From contig OZ022498.1 of the NCBI GenBank assembly GCA_963989385.1, positions 102,161,298 to 102,225,297 on the forward strand: DNA of 64,000 bases, given 5' to 3'. The position numbers were made by a program, and so were the translations under genes. The DNA comes from Ctena decussata. Lineage: Eukaryota > Mollusca > Bivalvia > Lucinida > Lucinidae. Positions 20,899-30,729 of the stretch are shown one piece after another (position 1 is the first letter of the stretch; the number at the start of each line of letters is the position of its first letter). The notes below the pieces were generated by a model that made no database searches, had not been told where the DNA came from, and was given only the letters and a program-made list of their open reading frames with translations.

Positions 20899-21402
20899 GA
20901 CCCGGTTGTATCAAACCGTCATTAAACTAATGACAAATTAACCGCTAATTTATCATTAAAGTCCTAATGACAAATTAGTTAATGACGGCATTAAGTCCGG
21001 TTGTATCAAACGTTCATTAAACCGTCATAAGTTAATGATGCGCTAATGACGAGTTTGTCATTAAATCTGACGTCATCGGAACATCGTAACGTGACGTTAT
21101 TAAGACTGCGTGCTATTTAATTGGATTTTCGCGCACTGGTTAAGCAATTAAAATCTTTTCCTACCAGTTTTACATTGTTATTCTTGAGTGCTTGATCTTT
21201 TTCTGCATTTTTCGCACCGAAAATTTAACGACATTTAATATTTTGGTTAAAATGTTTAACAAACAGAAAAGAATAATAATAAATAAATAGAAAATAAAAT
21301 AAATAAAAACTATCTCCCGATTTCATCGCAACGTTCTCCCATCCTCGAAACGATCAAATCAAATCAGAAACAGTTGCAGGATTAAATAAGCTTTTTGGTG
21401 GG

Positions 21403-21660
21403 TTGTTTGGGATTTAACGGCTCTTTGAGATCGTATTTCAGTCTATATCGGGCAAGCACAGTTGGCCCTTGCCCTACGCTTATCCAAATGTGTAGGGCGC
21501 CCGGCACTGAAAGTTATCCAGCACCATCGCCTGACCCTAAAATAACTAAATAAATAAATAACTTTCAAGTATATTATATTAAGGTGAATGGGAACACCTT
21601 CAGGGGAAGCAACATAAACATCCCCAATCAGCCTGTCGCCACTCCAAACCGGGACCAACT
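21403..21660 (+). repeat. Relative of the 14300-14680 repeat, single arm
   Basis: TTGTTTGGGATTTAACGG, TTGCCCTACGCTTATCCAAA, GGCGCCCGGCACTGAAAGTT and CAGCACCATCGCC match the 14300 copy. The unit is incomplete. It is followed to 21900 by sequence without supported features. Confidence 0.55.
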
Positions 21661-22059
21661 CCCAAAGGAAAGAGCGAAAAACAAAAACTGCATTACTCTA
21701 AAGGCCCCTCCAAAAGGGCCATGCCAGCCGAGGGAAAAAAGGAGGTCATAAAAGTTGCCTCCCCTGCTAGTGATCACTCGGTTCTATTTATGACGTAACA
21801 GATTTACGTCATATGAATTAGGTGATCTAGAAACGACAGCATACCAGTAATTTATTTAGGGTTTTAAGTTGATCTAGATCTTGATTAAGCTCGCCTGTAC
21901 GAATGTACAGGAAGAGCTATTGCACTACCCCCGGCGGCGACGGCGTCGGCGTTAGCAAAATGTTTAAGTTTTACGTTAAAGCTTTTTATGTGATGGGCAA
22001 GGCGCTGTCAGGCGAGCTATCCTGTACCACGGAGAGGTCTTGTTATACCCCCGGCATAC

Positions 22060-22160
22060 GAAGTATGTCGAGGGGTATACAGTTTTCGTCTTTCCGTCCG
22101 TTCGTCCGTCTGTTCGTCCGTCCGTCCGTCAGTCCGTCCGTTCGTCCGTACGTAATTTAA
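22060..22160. repeat. CCGT microsatellite-like tract
   Basis: After GGGGTATACAGTTTTCG there is a run of CCGTCCGT/TCGTCCGT units (about 22095-22150). It reads as Ser/Arg/Pro/Val-rich ORFs in two frames. It precedes the tandem repeats at 22158. Confidence 0.75.
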
Positions 22161-22820
22161 CATTTGCGTTAAAGTTTTGCATTAAGTTTTTTTCTTTTAC
22201 TTCTGTTATCCAGAGCTTGTTCATAATTGCTTAGTGTTAGTATAGGATAGATACTGATCAGTATGCATCACCTGATGCTGCTGCTGGCCAAAGGTCAAGG
22301 TCACAGACTTAGAAATTTGTATAACATTTGCGTTGAAGTTTTGCGTTAAGTTATTTTTTCTTTTACTTCTGTTATCCAGAGCTTGTTCATAGGTGCTTAG
22401 TGTTACTACAGGATGGTTACTGATCAGTGTGCATCGGCTTGATGCTGCTGCTGACCAAAGGTCACGGTCACAGACTTAGAAATTTGTATAACAGTTGCGT
22501 TAAAGTTTTGCGTTAAGTTTTTGCTTTTGCTCTGTTTTCATGAAAGTCTTTATTGGAACTTGTTGATATGTGCTTAGTGGTACTACAGGATGGATACTGA
22601 TCAGTTTGCACCACTGGATACTTCTGCAGGCCTACGGTCAAGGTCTCAGACTTAGAAATTTGTACAGCAGTTGTGTTAAAGTTTTGTGTTAAGATTTTGC
22701 TTTTGCCCTATTTTTTGACAGCTTCTATTGAAATTTGTTCAGATGTGCTTAGTGTTACTACAGGATGGACACATATTAGTACCTAAGGGCAAAGTCACAG
22801 ACTTGGAAGTTTATATAACA
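22158..22820 (+). repeat. Tandem repeat of about 165-178 bp, four units
   Basis: Each unit has AACATTTGCGTTAAAGTTTT, a TTTTGCTTTT stretch, a GAGCTTGTTCATA or GAACTTGTTGATA word, TGCTTAGTGTTACTACAGGA, GATACTGATCAGT, and CAAAGGTCAAGGTCACAGAC. Units start near 22158, 22322, 22489 and 22667. A fifth diverged unit lies at 24391-24560, displaced by intervening repeats. No coding potential. Confidence 0.8.
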
Positions 22821-22879
22821 CTAGAAAAGAGCCCGCGCAAGCGCGGAAATATTTCATGATGGTCAAGTTTATAAAAAAA

Positions 22880-23200
22880 AAGCGAGTTTTAATTTTTCAA
22901 TGTAAATGGCCTTAGGCCCAGGTGAAGATATGACCTTTACCATGAATACTCACTAAAGCTTCATTTACCTAATTAGTTCTCTGCATCTACAAACTTTCAG
23001 GTAGCAGACTGCATTGTTTCTAAAAAAAATAAACTTTTTTCACTTTTTCCCACAGAAAAACCTAAGTGACTCAAAAGTTGACCTTGCCGTAAAACAGATC
23101 AAGGTCATCCCAGGGTCATCATTTATATAAATTTTGTTGAGCTTTTGAGTCCTTGATGCGACATGCTAAGTTTCAAGATCATAGGATTTGTGGTTCTGGG
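22880..23200 (+). repeat. GCTCACCTG-family module fragment
   Basis: AAAACAGATCAAGGTCATCC, CAGGGTCATCATTTATATAA and GTGGTTCTGGGGG match the modules at 13057-14100. The unit resumes after the SINE insertion with GTGGTTCTGGGGGAGAAGAT at 23473. Confidence 0.6.
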
Positions 23201-23202
23201 GG

Positions 23203-23472
23203 GAATTGGTTGATTTGATGCTTAACGTCCACGGTAAATAGCTAAGGTCATGTCGGTATGGTCAGTTAACCTAACCACACTATTCCTGGGCAGGCTTAGA
23301 CCTCCTAAGCGGTTAACCAGTACTAAGTGCACATACTTTCGCCAGTAACTGACAACTGCCCTTCTTGAATCAGCGGAAAGAGAAACAAAAGTATGTGGCC
23401 AGACCGGGTTTCGAACCCAGGACCTCTGACTTATGAGTCAGGTGCCCTACCGATTGCGCTACGCGGCCAGGC
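23203..23472 (-). mobile_element. tRNA-derived SINE with 13-bp target duplication
   Basis: GTGGTTCTGGGGG occurs at 23190-23202 and 23473-23485, the two copies being halves of one interrupted module. On the minus strand the head reads CTGGCCGCGTAGCGCAATCG, then GTAGGGCACCTGACTCATAA, GTCAGAGGTCCTGGGTTCGA and AACCCGGTCTGGCCACATAC, with A box TAGCGCAATCGGTAGG and B box GGGTTCGAAACCC. The body then ends in AGCATCAAATCAACCAATT at 23203. The tRNA-like part carries CAT in the anticodon position, but the loop has six rather than seven bases, so it is not a functional tRNA-Met gene. Pol III boxes plus a retroposition-type duplication support a SINE. Confidence 0.85.
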
Positions 23473-23779
23473 GTGGTTCTGGGGGAGAAGATTTTTGAAA
23501 TTTTTTACCATAATAAATGTTTGCCATCTTGTTTATGTGACCTGTCCTGGGTATTTTTTTTTCTGGAAAAAATGGATCCTGGAACGTTTGGGGGGAAAAT
23601 ATTCAAGCCCTCTGAAGACTAAAGGCTTATTTAGCTTCGTTGAATCATTGAAATTGATTTGTCTGCTTCGCTGGAAAAATGCCCTTTCTTACCTGGCGCA
23701 TGTGTGTTAACCTTAGACATTTTTAATTTTTGTCTTTTCGAAAGTTCAGTTCAGTTTGAATTCTCCTAACGACGTTCCC

Positions 23780-23930
23780 CAAGTGGCTCAGCGGTACGTA
23801 ACCATAGCCGCACACACTTGGCGCCGTGTGTCCGTCCAACTTTTCGAAAGACCATGTGCGTTGAGCTTTATTCTTCAATGGGCGAGTTCGATTGGCTACT
23901 CGTATTGACTATCGTTCTGGAAGAAAATGG
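23780..23930 (+). mobile_element. Possible second tRNA-related SINE head
   Basis: CAAGTGGCTCAGCGGTACGT resembles an A box (TGGCTCAGCGG), and GCGAGTTCGATTGGC about 120 bases later resembles a B box. The spacing is longer than in a tRNA, so an insertion or a coincidence is possible. No duplication was found. From 23931 to 25130 there is only a diverged unit of the 22158 tandem repeat (24391-24560). Confidence 0.35.
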
Positions 23931-25133
23931 GTCGTTTCGAGCCAGGGCCGTCGGGACTATGACCATTTAGTTCTTCATCCGTTTAGACATATGAGCAAAA
24001 AATACAAAAATAAATCGTTATTTATGGGGAATGACGTACGTTCATGGGTCGGATTTTTGCATTAGAACCTGCTAAAGTTGGACTTGCTAAGCAGCGCGCC
24101 GATATAACGACGCAGAACCGAAACGACGGTATTAATTTAAAACGTGTATTCGAGTACACGATAATTTCACTCGAACGCACCCATTGTTGACATCGAAGTT
24201 TCTAGAAAAATACTTGGGAGAATTTAAAATGAAAGACGAATTTAATTACCAAAAATTCTTTAAATCTACGTGAAACTAAAACACACGCTAACCGAAATTA
24301 TCAATGATAGCAATATGCGAAAGAACCAGTATAGAAATGCCACCAATTTTGCAGTTTATGCGTTACTTCGTTTATTTAGTATTATAGATTAGTGTTAAAG
24401 TTGTGTATTAAGTTGATATGTTTGCTTATATTTTTGATATACTTGAATGGAACCTTTTGATGTGTGACTAGGTTTACTGCAAGATTGAAACAGTTTTGTT
24501 GACATCATCTGACTGCTGCTGCTGATTGTAGGTCAGGGTCACAGACTTTGAAATTTATATAACCATTTGTGTTAAAAGTGAACTTTAAGTTTGTTTTGTT
24601 TTGATTATTGTGAAATCTTGAGATGTAGCCTAGTGATATGTACCTTCCTGGGCACGTAAAGACAGTTATTTCCTATAGGCGGTGGTTCTGGCTGGGGGTA
24701 TACGTGAGCCCCTGCTCACTTGCTCTAGTTTTTCTTTTATCTCTCTTTTTTTTTTCTTTTCATGGAGAGGGCAAATATACCAGAAATACACACAGTAAAT
24801 GGTAAATGATTCATCAGCAAAATTCGTTTTAATGCTTTTCATCGTCAAACTTGGCTTGGATTAATTTTTCATGTTTTTTCTATCATGAAATTGGAGGCTA
24901 GGGCTTGGCCTGCATGCTATACTTTATCGACAACAGAATAAATTTACCGAAATATGTTATCTCAGGACCAGTACACAAATCCATTGTCTTCTTCTTGGGT
25001 AGGCCCGATCCCTGGTGTGGAAACTTGTTTCGAAAGAAAGAACGAATATCTAGGGAATGAGACGATGCTATAGCAAACACTTTAGTGTGCACCATGATTT
25101 ATTTACTATCGTTATTTTTTATGTAAATAATAT

Positions 25134-27660
25134 GAAACGCGACACGAGAAAACCAACAAAGTGGCTGTGCGCCCAGCGGAGACTCAGATCTGCCTGGGCA
25201 TCCACCAAGACTGATCAGAGTGTTTGCTAAGCGCTTAAAGGGTAGCTTAGGATCTAAAGCCCCAGTCACACACACACATTACGGATAGGGCGGACAGTTG
25301 CGGATAAAATCCTCAGTTTATCCTCAGAATTTGTGGGCGTGGCCTAATTTTATTTAATGAATTTACGGATATTGTTACCAATAGATGCGTATGGATACGG
25401 ATAGGTACGAACTACTAACCTTCCGTTACCTTCTGTAACCTTTAGATGCGGATAAATACCTTCAGATGCGGACTGTTGCGCATGCATAGCAGATAGAAGA
25501 ATAGGAAAGATTAACTGCGACGTCCACATCAGTGTCTACTCCTTGTATGCTCCAGTCACACACACATATACGGATTGTGCGGATACTACGGATGGCCCAT
25601 CCGTATCTATCCGTTTTATCCGTAATGGATCCGTATCAGATCCGCAGAGTCCGTAACTGTCCATATCATATCCGCAGAGTCCGCAGGATCCGCGTTGAAA
25701 TTTTGAAAAGTTTCAAAATTCGGGCGCGGATGAGTAAACCGTAATGGTGCGTTACTAAACGTATATATCCGCATATATCCGTATCTAATCCGTGTCGCAT
25801 ACGTATCTTTTCCGTATCTTATCCGTTATTGAACCTATCATTCCGCAGTCCCACTCCAAGTTGAGGACCGATACGGTTTCAAGCGGATCGTTACCTTTAG
25901 TTACGGAAGCTACGGGTCTCATTCGGCGTACTGTAATGGACTGTTTTCTACAGTACCGTTTCAATACAAAAAGGTTGCGTTTCAATACTGACAGATACCT
26001 ACAGGATGGTTTGGAGAGGCGGCTGTACGGCAACAACACCAGTAGGGGGGGGGGGGGGGGGGGGGGGCAAAGAGACAGAGACTGTATGTATCTCAAGGAC
26101 TACTACAACAGAGAGGCCGGGTCGGTGCAATGGCAGTGACGTATGGTGCAGTTATAGTGCGATCTTATGTTTCTTATTTGTAACAGTTGGGTCATCTTTT
26201 CATGAACTTGCCAATGGCAAAAGTAGGGCCAGCATTTCCCTTATTTGACTTTTATCAATTCAAATTAGTTTTCCAATTTAGGACAAAGTAGTGTTTTTAT
26301 TAATTCCAATTAGTTGTCCAATATAGGACAAAGTTTAATGGTGAAATGAAGCAATAAATATCTACTGGTCAGGCTTGAGTAGCCGAAACTTCGAAGATGG
26401 ACCATGTTCCTTCTTTCGAATGTGTTTTGTGCTCTTGAATGAACTCTTTTAGATTTCTATTTTACTTCAGTGCCACTGGTGTCGTGCCGTTCGGCGACAC
26501 TAAAACGTCTCCCCGTACGTCATCTATAGTGCAGATTATATATAATTTTCCTTTGAGGTAAAGAAAATATTCTAAGAAATCAGAAATTTTTGATTGGTTT
26601 ATATTTATAGTCTAGAGTTTGCTTTTTTTTTTCTTTTAGATCTTTTATGGTACAAACCAGTCTTTGAATTTACTGCCTTATCAAAATTAAGAAATTACAT
26701 TATGCTTTCTCTGGTTTTCGTGACCAAATCATATCGGGGTCACTGATGCGGCTTGAGTAGCCGAATTCTCGAAGTATGGTCCATGTACCTTCCTTAGAAT
26801 GCGTGCAGCGTTCTTGAAGGATTAGAGTAGTATCTACTTTATCAACTGCCGACTGAATATCTATGTCAACCAAGCAGTAAATGGGTATTTTTTCAAATCA
26901 TGGAAGGACAAAGCAGCGAAAGAGAGAGATGGGCTTCGCCTTTCATATGCTATGCCCAAGATACATTGACCCTAACCACCTACCCCCATCCTCCTCCTCC
27001 CCCAAGCCACCGCCCCTACGGTCATTAGGCTATAGAAAATCTTTACTTTTACCCAATTTATAGTTTGGATCCAGGTATACAAATTTAGATAAAAATCTAA
27101 TCTTTCATGAGCACAGAACACTAAACACATTCGAGAGAAGGAGCATGGGCCATACTTCGAGGTTACGATTACTAGAGCCTCATCAATGACCCTGACATGA
27201 CCCATAACTTCCGTAACTAAAGGTAAACATCCGTATGAAACCGTATCAGTCTTCAACTTGGGACTGCGGAATGATGGGTTCAGTTACGGATAAGATACGG
27301 AATAGATACGGATGAGACACGGATTAGATACGGATAGATGCAGATAAATGCGTTCAGTTACGGGCTTTTACGGTTTACTCATCCGCGCACGAATTTTGAA
27401 TCTTTTCAAAATCTGACGCGGATCCTGCGGACCCTGCGGATATGATACGAACAGTAACGGACTCTGCGGATGCGATACGGATCCATTACGGATTAAATGG
27501 ATAGATACGAATAGATATGGACGGGCCATCCGTAGCATCCCCAGAATCCGTATGTGTGTGTGTGACTGGGGCATAAACTACCTCCATACGGACAGCGAAT
27601 ACTCTGATGGTCGGGCTGATCTGAGTCTGCGCTGGGCGCACAACCACTTTATTGTTTCTC
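25134..27660. mobile_element. MITE-1 copy interrupted by a 2.3-kb element
   Basis: The left half GAAACGCGACACGAGAAAAC to GTAGCTTAGGATCTAA (25134-25257) and the right half ACTACCTCCATACGGACAGC to CACTTTATTGTTTCTC (27577-27660) rejoin to the MITE-1 consensus seen at 51714-51951, where the matching bases read TAAGCTACCTCC or ATAAGCTACC. The interruption is 25258-27573 with TAA repeated on both sides. This gives a precise before-and-after view of the insertion. Confidence 0.85.
25258..27573. mobile_element. Non-autonomous TIR element, TAA duplication, CGGAT-rich arms
   Basis: The outer ends are GCCCCAGTCACACACACACA and its inverted copy TGTGTGTGTGTGACTGGGGC, and TAA lies outside on both sides (25255-25257, 27574-27576). 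The right arm (27190-27573) is matched for about 375 bp by an inner left arm starting near 25548 (CTCCAGTCACACACACATAT), sharing GGATGGCCC, CCGTAATGGATCCGTATC, GCGGATGAGTAAACCGTAA and GATACGGTTTCA. The 290 bp between 25258 and 25548 hold a second, partly different left end, so a rearrangement occurred. The arms are packed with ACGGAT/ATCCGTA words. The interior (25930-27180) has a poly-G run at 26046 and two AGTAGCCGAA..CTCGAAG repeats (26375, 26755) but no transposase. Confidence 0.8.
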
Positions 27661-28739
27661 ACATGTACATCTTCAATATGCTTGTGACATCTTTGCATGG
27701 TTTCAAATTGATTGCTTGAAAACTGTAGCTGAATCCATAAACGTGCTATCCTATATTGAATACTAATCTAAAAATGTCCAAGTCGAAATCATGGCCGTTA
27801 TTTGTCAAGAATGATCTTTTCGTCTGCAAAAAGTCACATCTTCATCGCAATTTGCTTGTAAGATCAGTGCATCGTTTCAAGTTCTTTGTTTAAAAACTGG
27901 GGGGGGGGGGGGGGGATTACACAAAGTTGCTATCCGATATTTAGGCCTAAACTCAACATTGTCTAAGTCGAAATCGCCGTAAGTTTGTAAACCTTATTTT
28001 TTAATCCCAATAACGTCACATGTACATCTGCAATATGCTTGTAACATCTCTGCAAAGCTCCAAATGGATTGCTTGAAAACTCTGGGAGGAGTCGATTATA
28101 CAAACATTTCATGCATGAAGGCAAGACAGTCGGACGGACCGAACTGACAGGGGCAAAACATAATACCCCCTGACTATCGTCACGGCGGCCTAATAAAGTT
28201 TATGATATATATAGCTATTTTGATTGCCAACCAAGAAACTTTGCAGCACTTTTTGTCAGAAGCCGAGTCTTATTTTATTTGTTTAAAACTGGCCAAATAC
28301 GGCTGTTTAAAAGAATGAATCTCTTGTGAAAATCTTTCAGAGATAACTACATTAAAATATTCCATGAGTTTATACCATTTTGATGGCTTTCCGAACAACT
28401 TCAGTATTTTACCTTTCGCAGAGACGTACAACTTTTCCTGTGTACCTCTTTCTCGTGTTCCTGTGCACTGTGTACTGTGACAAATTTTACACGTGCGAAA
28501 AGCATGCACAGATGCTGGTTTTGTACTTTTTTGGTACGGCAAATTATGTGGCAAATTATGAGCTGTGTACTGCTTACTTTCTGTTGTGGCTTGCTTAATA
28601 TCTACTGCCTATTGAAAATAGCTTTTCGAGCATAGAGCATGCGCGCACACATCAAGCTTTAGCTCAAACTCTGGCATGTGCGCAAAGGCAATGTGGAAGT
28701 TGAAAGAAAACAGTAGACTGGAAGCAGTATACAGCAATA

Positions 28740-29710
28740 GTTTATGGGCAAGCACACAAAAAGGTATATACCCTGCAGGCAATCAACGTTGAATCAACGT
28801 TGTATGATGTGTAGGGTCAAAGACAAAGGGTACATATTCTGCAGGGACACGACGTTGATTGAAGTTCTGGTGCCCGATATGAAGGCACCCAAAAATTGGT
28901 ATTGTATGCAGACAGGGGTCCGTACACTGTAGGCACACTAAATTGATTCAACATTGTGTGTCCCATGTTCGGGCTCCTAGAATTGGAATATCATCTTCAT
29001 GATCTTACAAAAGAGACACGTTCTGCAGGTACATTAATTAGGCCTACGATGAACAACGTTGTGTGTCCGATGTGTAGGCTCCAAGACTGAAAGTGACATG
29101 CATACAAAGAGATGCATACCCTGCAGACACACAACGTTGATTCATCGTTGTGTGCCCTATGTGTTAAATCCAGGTATGGGAATGTCAAGCATACAAAGAG
29201 GTGCTTACCCTGCAGGCACACAACTCAGGCTTAACGTTTTAGGCTCGATGTGTAGGCTCCCATATGGGCTGTTGGCATACAAAGGGGTACATACGCTGTA
29301 GGCACACATCGTATTTAACGTTGTGTGCCCGATGTGTAGGCTCCTAGACTGGGGGTGCCATGCATATGAAGGGGTGCATACCCTGCAGGCACATATCGTT
29401 GATTCAATGTACGCAGTTGTGTAGACCCCAAGAGTGCGGATAACTTACAAAGGAACATTTCCTGAAGGTACACAACGTTGATTCAACGTTGTATCATCGA
29501 CGTGTAGGCATCCGAAACAGGATGTGATGCATACACATGGCTATGTAGCAGGCACACAACGTTGATTCAATGCTGTAGGTGCGATGTATAGGCGCCTAGA
29601 GTGTGGAATATGGACGTTATGCCTACCCTGCAGTCACCCAACGTTGAATCAGTATTTAATCAACGTTTGTTCAACGTCGATAGCCCGGTGTGTAGGCTCC
29701 CGGAAATCCA
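28740..29710 (+). repeat. Minisatellite, about 11 units of 78-97 bp
   Basis: The unit signature is CATACCCTGCAGGCACACAA, CGTTGATTCAACGTTGTGTG, CCCGATGTGTAGGCTCC. CTGCAGG-like words occur near 28773, 28840, 28925, 29022, 29119, 29210, 29296, 29380, 29464, 29549 and 29627. The centre AACGTTGATTCAACGTT is a near-palindrome in every unit. Apparent ORFs on both strands follow the period. Sequence from 27661 to 28739 contains a poly-G run (27900) and no supported gene. Confidence 0.85.
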
Positions 29711-29870
29711 ACAACCTTAGAAAGTTTAGTTTAATATGGTTTATTGGTCATCAAGTCAAATCGGGTCATAAGTTCTATCAAAAGTCCTTAGATATTGATT
29801 GCGCGCTGCCTGTTGTCTTATGACGTCATCATGTCGTAAGCAGCTGGTCGATACATTTCAAAACAAATAG

Positions 29871-30278
29871 CACACTGGTCTGGCATTCAACACAGGTAAC
29901 GAAGACAACGTACATGAATCTTGCTTGTTCCGCTCATCAGGATAAGTTTGTTTCAGAAGTAAAGTCTCACGGACCATCCGATCCCCAGCTCTTGAAATAG
30001 GAATCAAAAGTTTTACTGAATTCGTATGCATATTCAAGAAATGCTTGAAAACAATTTTTGGCCTACAACGTCTAGGTAACGAATCGGTAAATAAACTTAT
30101 TCAAGCACTGCATTTATACTAGACGGAATTTCTTCAAAAATCTGGTCTGACTAAGAGGTATGACAAACTGCCGGGTCCGTAAGAATAGTAGTTTGAAATT
30201 AATCTAAGAGGTATGCGAAAAAATCAAGTTTTATAGTACGTTGCCTTCGTTGCCTGTGATGAATGCCAGACCAGTGTG
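29871..30278. mobile_element. 408-bp MITE with 42-bp TIRs and AATAG duplication
   Basis: CACACTGGTCTGGCATTCAA followed by CACAGGTAACGAAG, CAACGTAC is mirrored by GTACGTTGCCTTCGTTGCCT, GTGATGAATGCCAGACCAGTGTG, with only a few differences. AATAG flanks it at 29866-29870 and 30279-30283. Interior ACTAAGAGGTATG/AATCTAAGAGGTATG words repeat. No ORF. Confidence 0.85.
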
Positions 30279-30729
30279 AATAGGACCTCAATGATGTTTA
30301 CATAATTTTACGATGCCAAAGGGAAAGAAGCAAGTTTTTAAAGGAAAATGTACCAAGCTTTGGATAACTAACAACTGCTGTATGACATTTGAATGACTGT
30401 AGGTTCTTGCTCTGCATCGAAATGATTGCAGATCGAGGTGTTTGGTTTCTTTTCACGAATTTCCATCTCCTTCGCATTCTACATCGACCATGTTGTCTTT
30501 AAAATGGTCGCTTTTCCGAAATATCGAGGTCGAATCGGACGATGGCGGCCATCTTGAATTGCTTAATGACGGTTTAAAGATACCCCCAGACCATCATTAA
30601 GTTAATGAAGAGATAATGACGAAGTCGCGTCATTAAAAGTTTCATACAACCGAATTTAATAACGCGTTAATTAATGGCGGTTTAATGACGGTTTAATTTG
30701 TCATTTAAGTTTGATACAACCGGGTCCAG

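Larger units (their letters stand above)
20899..30726. mobile_element. 9.8-kb interval with matching inverted ends and CAG duplication
   Basis: The first 18 bases, GACCCGGTTGTATCAAAC, are perfectly repeated in reverse at the right end, and CAG occurs immediately outside on both sides (20896-20898 and 30727-30729). Both arms continue with CGTCATTAA/ATGACAAATTA words and both carry a second internal GGTTGTATNAAA word about 75-100 bp further in (near 20998 and 30640). Paired, double-tiered ends favour one element over two solo fragments. No transposase is visible inside; the interior is filled with nested repeats. If they are two separate MITEs, each would lack its other end. Confidence 0.55.

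Noticed and set aside
22060..22234. Arg/Ser/Val/Pro repeat peptide from the CCGTCCGT tract
   Set aside because: Microsatellite translated in two frames; no gene structure.
23393..23472. tRNA-Met gene on the minus strand
   Set aside because: The anticodon loop has six bases and the unit is the head of a SINE with target duplications, so it is not counted as a tRNA gene.
26006..26139. Gly-rich ORFs over the poly-G run at 26046
   Set aside because: Homopolymer translation; the run length may even be a sequencing artefact.
28740..29710. CRISPR-like array because of regularly spaced repeats
   Set aside because: The whole 85-95 bp unit repeats, without unique spacers, and the genome is eukaryotic.
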